Of a stretch of DNA of 64,000 nucleotides, positions 1 to 9,545 are shown in pieces. Each line of letters opens with the position of its first letter. Position 1 is the first letter of the stretch. The stretch is taken from assembly GCA_030272585.1 (NCBI GenBank), contig BSYQ01000004.1:1612001-1676000 (forward strand), in the 5' to 3' direction. Origin of the DNA: Bryopsis sp. KO-2023. Lineage: Eukaryota > Chlorophyta > Ulvophyceae > Bryopsidales > Bryopsidaceae. A model generated the notes under the pieces. It saw only the letters and a program-made list of their open reading frames with translations. It ran no database searches and was not told where the DNA came from. The position numbers and the translations under genes are program-made.

Positions 1-1
1 C

Positions 2-244
2 AACGACGACACAGAAAGTGTCGGAAGCTGTGACTCCTGCTTCACAGAGGAGGAAAGAAACGACCCGGAGTTTCTGCGTTTCTACGCTGAAGTCCAGGAG
101 CACCTACGCAACCGGCGGGCAAACTCGGCCGAGGAACCTCTTCGCAATCGGGACCCACGGCTCGCACACGGAGTCCAACCATGGACCTCATACCGTACGA
201 GCCAGCCGAAGCCATCGCCTATCCCGACGGAGTGGAGGAGATGA
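2..244 (+). CDS. Open acidic frame upstream of gag in chromovirus A (possible leader ORF, left end cut)
   Basis: The second frame is open from the window edge to a TGA at 242-244 and overlaps the gag start by 64 bases. The peptide is acidic, with a short Cys-containing stretch (GSCDSCF), and does not look like random GC-rich translation, but no start codon is visible. It could be the end of a leader ORF, part of an alternative gag start, or chance. I do not recognise it. Confidence 0.25.
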   Translation, partial: NDDTESVGSCDSCFTEEERNDPEFLRFYAEVQEHLRNRRANSAEEPLRNRDPRLAHGVQPWTSYRTSQPKPSPIPTEWRR

Positions 245-2439
245 GCGCTGGGGACAGTATGAGCCTGGGGACCGAAGAAGATCCCCCTCCGGTGCAAGGC
301 GTATTTGTGCAAAACAACATCCAGCACAACGTGCAGAACGTGCACCACGTGGAGGTGAACCAGGACGAAACATCTATCACTGTAGCCCAGCTGGCGGCCA
401 ACACCGAAGAATGGGCGGGACGTACTCAGGCCGAGCTGTACCAAGCACTCAACGAAGTGCGAGGAGAACTCCATCATACCCGCGAAGAAGCCGAAGCTCG
501 ACAATGGCAAGTGGCCAACGAGCAGGCCGAAGCCATGAACACGGCCCTCGAGAACCAGAGAGCCGAACTGGAGGACCATCACTGGGAGGACCGCGTTCGG
601 CTGGAAGAGGAGTTCATCCGACGGCTCGAGCACCTCAAAGCCGAGAACGGACATCTCGTGGCCGAAATGGAGGAACGGATGCACCTGGCCCAAGAACGTG
701 CGGCCGCCAAGGCAGCTCAAGATTTCCAAGACCTTGGAGCCCGGACCGAAAGGCTCACGTTGCAAGTGGCAGACCAGCGGGCCGCTGTCGAGACGCTCGG
801 GGTCGAAACAAAGTGTCTACGGGAAGACTACCCATCCGTGGACGAGCTCGTGAAGTTATGGTCCAAGCAAGTTCCAGCGCAGCCCCAAGTCATTCCTGTG
901 TACATGGCCGGAGCCGGAACCCAAACTGTGACCCAAACTACACAAGCGCCACCCGGACCACCCCCGTCTTCCAGTTTTCAAGACGTGCCCCTTGTTTCTC
1001 CTATCGTCAGCAACGCACCCGCGGTACCGATTCTCGTGCCACCCAGTGGAGTACCCAGCCAACGGCGAGCCGGACCACCACCAGGACCTGTCATTCGAGA
1101 GCCCGGTTCTGCACCAACGGGCGGGCCGAGGCCGAGCCGAAGAGACCCAGCGACCGCCGTAAGGCCACCCAGCGGCCAGAACCAAGCCACCAATCCTACA
1201 CCGCCATCCGGCCAAGGACCTCCTATGGCACCACGTCACGAACCACCCCCTGGACCCAGTCAACCACAGGGAGTTGGAGCTGTCGGATTCAATTCGGGAA
1301 CGGACCCGTTTGCGGGCCTGGGTTCCTATGCCTCAGTTGGACAGCAAGACCCCAACTCCGGATTCCGAGACGCTCCAAGAAGACGGCGGCCAGGAGGAGG
1401 AGGCGGGGACGATGGTGATGGAGGTGGCGGGCCGAATGGACCAGGAGGATCTGGTGGGCCGAATGGACCTGGTGGGCCGAATGGACCGGGAGGAGGACCA
1501 AATGGACCTGGCGGCGGGCCGAACGGACCTGGAGGTCCCGGAGGACCTGGCGGACCGGGAGGACCATTTGGACCACAATTACCCGGAGGGCCACCAGCAG
1601 CCGGAGGCAATGGATTGAGACAAGTTAAGATACCAATGCCACGAGCTTTCAACGGCACCGCGAATGTCACGGACTGGCTGATGCGCATGGGCCGATGGTT
1701 TCGTGCCCAGGCCATTCCAGAAGAGCTATGGCTTCAGGTCATCTGTGCCAACACGGAGGGCCCTGCAGCCGAATGGATGAATTTGACCGAGCTCAAAGTA
1801 ATGGAGGGCCGAAGACAGCCATTTGCCGACTGGCGCTCGTGGGCCGAGGAGGCTCGAAAACTGTTCCAACCGACGACAACCTCTGAACACGCCCGAGTCG
1901 AGTTACGAACCCTGAGGCAGACGACCTCAGTGAAGGACTACATCAAGCGCTATAACAGCGTTTGCTTCAGAATCCCGGATATGAGTGAAGCGGAGGCATA
2001 TAGCGCATTCACCGCAGGCTTGCGTGAACCGATCCGAAGTCAAGTTGTTGGCTTCATTCGTGACGACGTGCAAGCCGCTATCGAAATGGCCGAACGGCTC
2101 GATGGTATCCGTGGACTTCATAACTCGAGTGGAGGCCGGGGTGGAGGAGGTCATCAGCGTTGGAATCGAAGATCGAGAGTTAACAGTATTGGCGACAAAG
2201 CCGGAGATGATCGTCTCAACTACATTGGTGGAAACCGCGGCCGGGGAGGTTCAAGCCGAGGCCGAGGCCGAGGCCGAGGCCGCAGTGGGGGAAGATTTGG
2301 AGGACGAGGAGGTGGAGGCCGATCTACCACACCAAGTGGAAGAGGAGGCCGGGGTGGAATATCATGCTACTTGTGCGGAGGAGATCATGGGATCAGAAAT
2401 TGTCCCAAGCTCTCGGCCGCAAAGCGTTCGATAAACTGA
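181..2439 (+). CDS. gag: Gag polyprotein of chromovirus A
   Basis: The 752-aa capsid/nucleocapsid precursor starts at an ATG in good context (CCAACCATGG). Residues about 60-240 are a Gln/Glu/Ala-rich coiled coil. Residues about 400-470 are a Gly/Pro/Asn low-complexity tract. The retrotransposon Gag core runs about 475-650 and includes the motif PRAFNGTANVTDW. An RGG-rich segment precedes the C-terminal zinc knuckle CYLCGGDHGIRNC. The knuckle is one residue shorter (C-x2-C-x3-H-x4-C) than the usual CCHC spacing and than the one in element B. The ORF ends AAC TGA, at a candidate -1 frameshift site leading into pol. Confidence 0.93.
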   Translation: MDLIPYEPAEAIAYPDGVEEMSAGDSMSLGTEEDPPPVQGVFVQNNIQHNVQNVHHVEVNQDETSITVAQLAANTEEWAGRTQAELYQALNEVRGELHHTREEAEARQWQVANEQAEAMNTALENQRAELEDHHWEDRVRLEEEFIRRLEHLKAENGHLVAEMEERMHLAQERAAAKAAQDFQDLGARTERLTLQVADQRAAVETLGVETKCLREDYPSVDELVKLWSKQVPAQPQVIPVYMAGAGTQTVTQTTQAPPGPPPSSSFQDVPLVSPIVSNAPAVPILVPPSGVPSQRRAGPPPGPVIREPGSAPTGGPRPSRRDPATAVRPPSGQNQATNPTPPSGQGPPMAPRHEPPPGPSQPQGVGAVGFNSGTDPFAGLGSYASVGQQDPNSGFRDAPRRRRPGGGGGDDGDGGGGPNGPGGSGGPNGPGGPNGPGGGPNGPGGGPNGPGGPGGPGGPGGPFGPQLPGGPPAAGGNGLRQVKIPMPRAFNGTANVTDWLMRMGRWFRAQAIPEELWLQVICANTEGPAAEWMNLTELKVMEGRRQPFADWRSWAEEARKLFQPTTTSEHARVELRTLRQTTSVKDYIKRYNSVCFRIPDMSEAEAYSAFTAGLREPIRSQVVGFIRDDVQAAIEMAERLDGIRGLHNSSGGRGGGGHQRWNRRSRVNSIGDKAGDDRLNYIGGNRGRGGSSRGRGRGRGRSGGRFGGRGGGGRSTTPSGRGGRGGISCYLCGGDHGIRNCPKLSAAKRSIN

Positions 2440-5400
2440 AGGTCCGGGGCGCGAGGCCACCTACCCTGGACACAAATGCGGGTGGTATCAGGGCCGAGGT
2501 TCCGGAAGATTTTGGGGAGGAGCAAGCAGAAGGAATAGATGATAGAAAAATGACCAAGAGAGTTACTTGGCCGGACAAGGCGGAAGAGCATGAAAAACGG
2601 ATAGACACTAGCTCCAGCTCGCATAGTTCCAATACTGCAGCGCGAGCCGAGTCCCATGGAACAGGACTCAGTGAAGGAGCGGATGATACTGGCCACGCAC
2701 GGCCTGGGGTATCATCAGGGGAACCACCATCCACTGTACAGCTCGGCCCGCAAGGCAACCGAGGGATGGATGGTTCAAATTTTTCTCAAGTGCCGGGGGC
2801 ACTCAGTCGCGCCGACTCTGCAGTGGCCGACAATTTTTCTTACATCGCCAGGACAGGAAACACCTGTTCCAAAGGGCGGTTTACTGGCTTCGAGATAGCC
2901 ATTCAAGTTGGAGACCGACCGGTGAAGGCGTATGTGGATAGCGGAAGTTGGGAAAACTACATCTCAACGGCAACTCAAGCACGACTGGAATTGGAGGCAA
3001 CCGGAGAGCACCGCACCCTGGTCATGGCGGATGGTTCCAAGGGCTCAACCCGGGGCCGAGCCGAACAAGTTCGATTTCGATCGGGCCGAGCCACTTTTGT
3101 CGCGGATTTCCATATCTTTCCCGACATGGCATACGAGATGATTTTGGGCATCCCGTGGCTTGTGGCCGAAAACCCCGATCTCTGCTTTCGGACACGAACA
3201 ATCTCGGTTCAGCGGGGGAAGACAAGGATTTCTCTTCCTCTAGCTATCTCGGGCAAGCCTCGACCCACCGAGACTATGAGCGTGGGCGACATGGAACAGA
3301 CATCCGCGGCCAAGCTTTTAAAGGATGCGCGTGCTGGACAGGGAGACGTTGTGATGGTAGTGGTTACCGAAGCCGAGGCCGAACAAAACGATGAACATAC
3401 CAAAGATGATATCAGCAAGTTGGTTCGGCCCGAGCTCTCAAAAGCGATCACGCAGCTCTTAACGGACTACAAGCGAGTATTCGCATCTGACCTTCCTAAA
3501 GGACCACCACCGGTCAGGAACGGTCATGAATTCGAGATCGAACTGGAGGAAGGAACGAAGCCGATTTTTCGGCCTATGTACAAGCTCTCTCCAGCCGAAC
3601 TCGCGGAGGTCCGGAAGCAGCTTGACTACATGTTGGACCGAGAGCTGATTCGGCCCTCAAAGAGTCCGTGGGGCGCCCCCATCCTTTTCGCCAACAAGAA
3701 GGATGGAGGGCTTCGCTTTTGCATTGACTACCGGTGGATCAACCAGCGGACGGTCAAGAACCGCTACCCACTCCCTCTCCCTGAAGAGTTATTGGACCGC
3801 CTCCAGGGAGCCAAAATCTTTACTCGGCTGGACCTGCGATCGGGGTATTGGCAGATGCCCATCCGGGCCGAAGATCAGGAGAAGACCGCTTTTCGGACCC
3901 GCTATGGGCACTACGAATACAAAGTAGTGCCCTTCGGCCTAACAAACGCACCCCCGCAGTTCATGGCGATGGTGAACGACCTCTTCCGGGATTTCCACGA
4001 TAAGTTTCTTGTGGTCTTCCTGGACGACATCATCGTCTACAGTAAAACGGAGGAGGAACACGCGGAGCACCTTCGGCTCGTGCTGGACAAGCTGGCCGAG
4101 CATCAGCTCTACGCGAAGGCGTCAAAGTGTTCCATCGCCGTCAAAGAACTGGATTTCGTGGGGCATTGGATTTCGGCCGACGGCATCTCCCCTCATCGCA
4201 GCAAGACCCAAGCCATTCAAGATTGGAAGCCCCTACAGTCTGTGCCGGAAGTGCGGAGTTTTCTGGGCATGGTGTCCTACTACCGACGCTTCATCAGGGA
4301 GTTTTCAAGGATTGCTGCTCCCATCCAGAAGCTCGTCAAGAAGGACCAAGCCTGGGAATGGGGTCCGGCCCAGACAGCAGCGTTTCAAGAGCTCAAGGAC
4401 CGACTCACTTCGGCCCCAGTACTCTTGATCCCGGACCCGGCCAAGCCGTATGTTGTTGCCACGGATGCATCGGACTTCGCATTAGGAGCTACCTTAATGC
4501 AGGGCAGCAAGGAGGCAGGTTATCAGCCCATTGCATTTTTGAGCCGTTCCCTGAACTCAGCCGAGCAGAAGCATTCGGCCTACGAAAGGGAACTATTGGG
4601 CATCTCCTATGCTCTCGCCCAATGGCGTCACTACCTGGAAGGAGCTCCTGGTGGAACTACGGTGTATACGGATCACCTCCCAGCTACCCATTTTCTACAG
4701 CAACGCGTCCTTTCACGGACTCAAACGCGTTGGTTGAAGTCTGGATCGTTCCAGTCTATCAAGCCGAAGATTTTATATCTTCCGGGCCGAGCCAATTTTG
4801 TGGCCGATGCGCTTTCTCGCAAGCCACAACTCCGGCTCAATGCGATTTTGGGGGCCAAAATCTCGCCCGGGGAGGCACAAGACTGGCAAGCCGCCATAAA
4901 GGAGGACCCTATTCTTCGACCAATCGTGACCAAACTTGAAGAGGGACGAGCAGTGCAGGGGTACACCCTGACCCCAGATGGACTGCTCATGTATCAAGCC
5001 AAGGACGTTGGAGCCGAGCCGAAACTCGTTGTGCCGGTTTCTAAACGCCAGGTGGTATTGCACGACCACCACGATGTGCCGATGGCGGGACATCCAGAGA
5101 AAGCTCGGACAGCCGAGCTTGTGAGCCGAAGACATTGGTGGAGAGGCTGGCGCCGAGCCGTGAACCACTATGTCGAATCGTGCCCCACTTGCCAGATGAT
5201 GAAGACCGAGAATTCCAAGCAAAAAGGGTTGCTACACCCTCTGCCAGTTCCGGCCTACAAGTGGGAGCAGCTGACGACCGACCTCGTTACTGACTTACCG
5301 AAGTCTAACGGGTACACGGCCGTGGCTGTCTTTGTGGATCGGCTCACGAAGATGTGCAAGTTCGTCCCGTGCACCAAGGAGGTTTCGGCGAAAGGATATG

Positions 5401-6329
5401 CCGAGCTCTTTCTCTCCAAAGTATTCCCCACCTCAGGGATACCGGAAGTTATCGTGTCTGATCGAGACCCAAGATTTACGAGCCAGTTCTACAAGGAGTT
5501 GTTTCGGCTCGTGGGCACCGATCTAAGGATGTCGACCGCTCACCATCCACAATCTGATGGACAGAGCGAAGTAACCATCCGAACACTGGAGAACTTCCTT
5601 CGGCCCTACATTGAAGCGAGGCCGGAGACATGGAGCGAATACCTCAGCACGGCCGAATTTGCTGCAAACAATTCGGTCAACGCCAGCACCAAATACACCC
5701 CTTTCTACCTGATGTATGGGCAACATCCAAGAGGCCTGGAGGCCGACCGGCCGAGTACTAACGTGGAGGCGGCCGAGGCCATGGTGAGCCGAATGAACAG
5801 AGACCTGGAGGAGGCCAAAGCAAACTACGCTTCGGCCCAGGAGACCATGTGTGAGAGCGCCAACAAAAAGAGGCGACATGTGGAATTCGCAGTGGGACAG
5901 GAGGTTTGCCTCCGAAGTGCCCACCTCCCTCTGGCCGTAACCAAGCACATTCCGGCCAAGGTCAGGCGAAGGTTCATCGGGCCGTTCAAGGTTGAGGCCG
6001 TAATATCACCAGTGGCCTATAGGCTTGACCTCCCACCAGGCTGGAGGCTTCACCCCACATTCCACATCTCCAAGCTCAAGGAATACAAGCGGTCCGAGGA
6101 GTTCGTGCGGGATGCACCTCCCGGCCCGGCTCTTATCGACGAGCTGGATGGAGAGGAGGAATATGAAGTGGAGGCTATCGTCAGGGAGAAGGGAAAAGGA
6201 AGAGCAAAACGCTATTTGGTTTGCTGGAAAGGATACCAACCCCATGAGGCAACATGGGAGCCGAAGGAGAGTCTGACACATTGTTCAGATCTGCTGGCCG
6301 AGTTCGTTGCACGAACGGGCCGAGCATGA
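2364..6329 (+). CDS. pol: Pol polyprotein of chromovirus A (protease, RT, RNase H, integrase, chromodomain)
   Basis: This 1321-codon open frame is in -1 relative to gag and overlaps its last 76 bases, so it is probably made as Gag-Pol by frameshifting. The ATG at 2364 is just the first in frame. The protease motif VDSGS is near residue 190. The reverse transcriptase spans about 395-640 with catalytic FLDD near 552. RNase H starts near 695 (VVATDASD). The integrase HHCC finger lies about 900-945 and the DDE core about 965-1080 (TTDLVTDLP, SDRDPRF, GQSEV). The C-terminal chromodomain, about 1260-1315 (YEVEAIV, VCWKGY, ATWEP), keeps the aromatic positions that in this family bind methylated histone H3. 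No stop or frameshift is visible. Confidence 0.95.
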   Translation: MLLVRRRSWDQKLSQALGRKAFDKLKVRGARPPTLDTNAGGIRAEVPEDFGEEQAEGIDDRKMTKRVTWPDKAEEHEKRIDTSSSSHSSNTAARAESHGTGLSEGADDTGHARPGVSSGEPPSTVQLGPQGNRGMDGSNFSQVPGALSRADSAVADNFSYIARTGNTCSKGRFTGFEIAIQVGDRPVKAYVDSGSWENYISTATQARLELEATGEHRTLVMADGSKGSTRGRAEQVRFRSGRATFVADFHIFPDMAYEMILGIPWLVAENPDLCFRTRTISVQRGKTRISLPLAISGKPRPTETMSVGDMEQTSAAKLLKDARAGQGDVVMVVVTEAEAEQNDEHTKDDISKLVRPELSKAITQLLTDYKRVFASDLPKGPPPVRNGHEFEIELEEGTKPIFRPMYKLSPAELAEVRKQLDYMLDRELIRPSKSPWGAPILFANKKDGGLRFCIDYRWINQRTVKNRYPLPLPEELLDRLQGAKIFTRLDLRSGYWQMPIRAEDQEKTAFRTRYGHYEYKVVPFGLTNAPPQFMAMVNDLFRDFHDKFLVVFLDDIIVYSKTEEEHAEHLRLVLDKLAEHQLYAKASKCSIAVKELDFVGHWISADGISPHRSKTQAIQDWKPLQSVPEVRSFLGMVSYYRRFIREFSRIAAPIQKLVKKDQAWEWGPAQTAAFQELKDRLTSAPVLLIPDPAKPYVVATDASDFALGATLMQGSKEAGYQPIAFLSRSLNSAEQKHSAYERELLGISYALAQWRHYLEGAPGGTTVYTDHLPATHFLQQRVLSRTQTRWLKSGSFQSIKPKILYLPGRANFVADALSRKPQLRLNAILGAKISPGEAQDWQAAIKEDPILRPIVTKLEEGRAVQGYTLTPDGLLMYQAKDVGAEPKLVVPVSKRQVVLHDHHDVPMAGHPEKARTAELVSRRHWWRGWRRAVNHYVESCPTCQMMKTENSKQKGLLHPLPVPAYKWEQLTTDLVTDLPKSNGYTAVAVFVDRLTKMCKFVPCTKEVSAKGYAELFLSKVFPTSGIPEVIVSDRDPRFTSQFYKELFRLVGTDLRMSTAHHPQSDGQSEVTIRTLENFLRPYIEARPETWSEYLSTAEFAANNSVNASTKYTPFYLMYGQHPRGLEADRPSTNVEAAEAMVSRMNRDLEEAKANYASAQETMCESANKKRRHVEFAVGQEVCLRSAHLPLAVTKHIPAKVRRRFIGPFKVEAVISPVAYRLDLPPGWRLHPTFHISKLKEYKRSEEFVRDAPPGPALIDELDGEEEYEVEAIVREKGKGRAKRYLVCWKGYQPHEATWEPKESLTHCSDLLAEFVARTGRA
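2430..2471 (+). promoter_or_regulatory. Candidate -1 frameshift cassette at the gag stop, chromovirus A
   Basis: The gag frame reads ATA AAC TGA at 2431-2439, with G at 2430. Pol is in the -1 frame and is open across this point. Five nucleotides after AAC (TGAAG) a hairpin can form between 2442-2449 (GTCCGGGG) and 2464-2471 (CCCTGGAC), giving 8 bp including one G-U and a 14-nt loop. Spacing matches the cassette in element B. The heptamer GATAAAC is not canonical, so efficiency may be low or another mechanism may apply. Confidence 0.55.
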
Positions 6330-6654
6330 CTGGAGGAAGCTTCTGATGCAACTGACGAGGGTGATGGGGGAGTTGGAAGTCATGATGACGGACTGATGAG
6401 GTCAACCTCGGCCGGAATGGGACGGTACCTCAAACGAGGCGGTACCTCGGAAGTTCGGAGGGAATTCCCATCCCTCGTCACATCAGAGTGTACCTTTCAG
6501 TTGCGCACTGTGTCTGACCGGTACCTCATCGGCGAATTTAAAGAGAAGTAACGAAGGCGCTACAGAAAGCCTTTGTTGATTCAGTAAGAAAAGAAAAAGG
6601 AGAGAGAGCCCACACGGCCGAAAGACAAGAAAAGGAAAAAAAAAAGGGGAAGCC

Positions 6655-7872
6655 ATGGATCTGACAGCAGCCAACTTGGAGCGATTCCTGCAGGACGCGC
6701 GACAGGCCTCCGAACAGAAGAACAAACTCGAGGCCGAACTTGCCGAATGGCAAAATAGGGCCAACGAGGCGGAGAAGCGAGCAAAAGCCGCTGAGGAGAA
6801 AGTCGCACAGTTGGAGAACCAGCTGAAAACACAGCGCTTGGACGCGTTTAGGCAAGCAGCAGTGTGGGGGCAGGAAAGGGAAAGGCTGGCGAAAACAGCC
6901 ATGGCCGAGGCTATCGACACCCTCAATCGTGGGCTGCAGCGTATGGAAATGGACCAACCTCTGGCCGAGGAAAAAGAAAAAGAGCACGTGGAAACCGAAA
7001 CGGTGGAAGACTCGGTACAAGAAGAAGTCGCTGCGGAAAGGCCACCAGAGGGACCATCGTCAACCCCACTGAAGGTGGTGGTCCCGCGACGAAAAAGGTC
7101 GAGGAAGCTCAAAGGCCGAGGGGTGGGGAGGTTCATCCTGGATGAGGCCATGGAAGTGGACCAGGCTGAGGCCGAGGGGGAAGATGAGCAGCAGCTCTGG
7201 GATTACACGGAAGATCCCTACGCTGACTTGGAGGACGCTCTTCCCCCGAGGCCGAAGCCTGGTCCCGTGCTGCTATCCGGGAGTGAGGATGACCCCATTT
7301 CGGAGGAGCCTCCGAAAACGTCGTCTCTACCACCACCACCACCTCCAGTGGCCGCCCCGACCACATTCGCATGCGCAGCTTGCGCATATCCGAGGGAAGC
7401 TCCCCGTCCGGGATTGGATCGCGTGCTCTGCGAGAAAGGGCACCTCCTGTGCAAAAAGCACAACGTCGGCCTCAGGATTGCAGCCAGGGCAGGAGCCCTC
7501 ATCTCGGCCGACGAGTCGGGAGGACCTTACCTCCCGCGCATCCAGGATCTCATCGGCGAGGGAACCCAAGGCGTCAAGCCGATCCTTCCATTCGACGCCC
7601 CACTCCCAGATTGTCCAAGCTGTACCAAGGAGTCGTTAAAGGGTCGCTGGCCGGGCAAGCTCAAAGAGCAGATCGGCACCTGGAATACTCAGTATTTCCA
7701 GGCTCTCGGCTTGGAACTCCCAGGAGCAGCCAGATCGCACCGCCAGCCGAGCCACCCACCACCATCACCAGACCAACCATCAGCACCTTCCTCGGCGACT
7801 CGCCTTCCGCTCCCTCCACACAGCCCAGCAACGTCCAAGAGGCATGGGCCGAGAACCAGGTCGCAGAAATAG
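6655..7872 (+). CDS. Third ORF of chromovirus A: coiled-coil protein with C-terminal Cys/His zinc-finger region
   Basis: The 405-aa ORF begins 325 nt after the pol stop with ATG in good context (GCCATGG). Residues 1-75 are a Glu/Ala/Lys/Gln-rich coiled coil. The middle is acidic and Pro-rich with a basic patch (PRRKRSRKLKGR) near 145. From about 239 comes a Cys/His cluster: CAAC, then CEKGHLLCKKH about 15 residues later, then CPSC near 320. This could bind two zinc ions in a RING-like arrangement. The C-terminus is Ser/Pro-rich. Element B has an ORF of the same layout in the same place. The function is unknown. An envelope role is unlikely because no signal peptide or membrane segment is visible. 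It may be expressed from a spliced or subgenomic RNA. Confidence 0.8.
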   Translation: MDLTAANLERFLQDARQASEQKNKLEAELAEWQNRANEAEKRAKAAEEKVAQLENQLKTQRLDAFRQAAVWGQERERLAKTAMAEAIDTLNRGLQRMEMDQPLAEEKEKEHVETETVEDSVQEEVAAERPPEGPSSTPLKVVVPRRKRSRKLKGRGVGRFILDEAMEVDQAEAEGEDEQQLWDYTEDPYADLEDALPPRPKPGPVLLSGSEDDPISEEPPKTSSLPPPPPPVAAPTTFACAACAYPREAPRPGLDRVLCEKGHLLCKKHNVGLRIAARAGALISADESGGPYLPRIQDLIGEGTQGVKPILPFDAPLPDCPSCTKESLKGRWPGKLKEQIGTWNTQYFQALGLELPGAARSHRQPSHPPPSPDQPSAPSSATRLPLPPHSPATSKRHGPRTRSQK

Positions 7873-8404
7873 GCGAACTGGTATCGGGAACGAAAGAGAG
7901 AAGGGCAAGGGATGTTTGGGTGTTTTACAGTGTGATGGTGGGAGACTGGGATTGGGCTGAGTTTCTGTTGATTTTACTTTTCTGGATAAGGGACATTCAG
8001 ATCCAGAACTGGGTTATTTTGTTTTGAGTTCTGCCCCAGTGGTTTTTCTATAATGGTTTTTATACAGTGGATTGGCCAGGCTGGGTCAATCACTTGCTTT
8101 CTGGATACTTATAAGGGAATCTGATTTTGGACCTTATAGGTTGCTTTGTATAAACAGTTAGCTGGTTTACAGTACATGATTCGGCCTGCAGGTGGCAGCC
8201 TTATCCTTTGGTTGATTTTTGTGGATAATTCGCTTAGAGTTTTTGAACACTCTTTTAATTTCAGCGAAGGTTAAACATTATTTGACTCCCTTAACAGCTA
8301 AAGGCTTGTTGGATGCCTTGAAAGCGTTTTGTGTGTGTCTATGCGTATGTGTGAGTGTAACCCCCAGATATCGGTTACTTGGGTACGCGAGGCGCGTACT
8401 TGCG

Positions 8405-8419
8405 TGGGGGGGGAGTGGT
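8405..8419 (+). other. Polypurine tract, chromovirus A
   Basis: A G-rich run (GGGGGGGGAGTGG) lies directly before the TG that opens the 3' LTR, the expected position for the plus-strand primer. Confidence 0.65.
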
Positions 8420-8787
8420 TGATACGAACGTTCCGTCGTATGACACGTGGTTCGGCCGACTCACCCAACACGTGGTTCGGCCTGGCAGTAGTCGGACCGA
8501 ACCAGCTCACCATCATCATAGCCACACATTAAGGGAGAGGGCCAGGCCGCCTCTGAGGTGGCAACCCTCAGTTCGGCCTGGAGCCTCACATTCAGCTTAG
8601 GGGCCATTAGAACACTGAGTTGGATGAAAGGGTTGGACAGGCTGTCGGCCCGGCCGAATACTTATTCGGCCCGGACCACAGCCTCATTGTAACTTGGACT
8701 ATTGTAAAGTTCCTTGTTTTGAAGTGTATTCCGTGCTCTAGACGTAAGTCCACTCGACTAGTCTATTTTGTTCCAACGTTTGTATCA
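8420..8787 (+). repeat. 3' LTR of chromovirus A
   Basis: The boundaries rest on TGATACGAACG at the left and CGTTTGTATCA at the right. These form an 11-bp imperfect terminal inverted repeat with one mismatch and the usual TG...CA ends. The left end follows the polypurine tract. The LTR is 368 bp with several TTCGGCC/GGCCGAA words. The next five bases (TCATG) would be the target duplication but cannot be compared with a left flank. Confidence 0.7.
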
Positions 8788-9545
8788 TCATGGGTCTACG
8801 TGAGGATGGGGGGATGTGTTCTTTCGTCCGAAAAGATGAGGTACAGTGAATATTATTCGAGAATGCCAGCCCGCTCGGTCAGAGGATCAAAAAGACTAAC
8901 CCCAGCAGAAAAAGGAAGGTGCAGGTGTGTTAGAATGGGCAGCCTGCCCACCCCATGAAAAAAAGGTAACAACAATTGCAAAGGGAAGCTGGATAGGGTG
9001 ATTTCCGCCCCCCCTTTTTTCCACTATGGTGCAACATGCTTGTTTTGTTTCTGGTATCATACGTGCGCATTGTTTTCTTAAAAAACGTTTTTAGTATTTC
9101 GTTTTGATTCAGGAGACAGACTTTGTCAAGACTTTTCCAACCTCAGTGAACCTGGATTCATATGCATATGACAACATATGTTGCAGTTATTATGAACATT
9201 TGAACAACTACACCTAATGTGCTTTATTCTGCTTGGCTGAAAAAACAATTGAAAAATGGTTAAAAGTAGAAAAATGGTCAGATGGGTATTTATATGTTCA
9301 ACGAGCTCTGTATTATTGAAATACAAGCGCAGGGTTGGAATGGCATGATCAGAGTTCATGGCTTTGGGCTATTTTTTTTGTTTCTATTTCTGTTTTGGAA
9401 TAAGTGGGAATGGACAAGTGTTCAATTATAAAATGGGGTGTACATTTCAAAAGGGGTTTTGTCATTGTTGTTTTATTGTAACAACCATTTTGTCACCATG
9501 AATCTGCACATATGTGTTTCTACAATCACCCAGCATATACACAGT
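8788..9545. other. Intergenic DNA, no gene seen
   Basis: AT-richer DNA between the 3' LTR of element A and the minisatellite. I see no ORF with protein-like composition, no splice-consistent exon set and no RNA gene. Confidence 0.5.

Larger units (their letters stand above)
1..8787 (+). mobile_element. Chromovirus A, Ty3/gypsy LTR retrotransposon, 5' end outside window
   Basis: Gag, Pol and a third ORF lie in order on plus, followed by a G-rich polypurine tract and a 3' LTR. Pol has the order protease, reverse transcriptase, RNase H, integrase, chromodomain, which defines a Ty3/gypsy chromovirus. All three long ORFs are uninterrupted, so the copy may be recently active. The 5' LTR and primer-binding site lie left of base 1, so LTR identity and target duplication cannot be checked here. 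It is rich in GCC-GAG/GAA codon pairs and more GC-rich than the host genes and element B. Confidence 0.95.

Noticed and set aside
18..1418. Long plus-strand open frame overlapping gag of element A, and several long minus-strand frames opposite gag, pol and the third ORFs
   Set aside because: Arg/Ser/Pro-rich shadow translations of GC-rich coding sequence in other frames; no motif and no independent start context.
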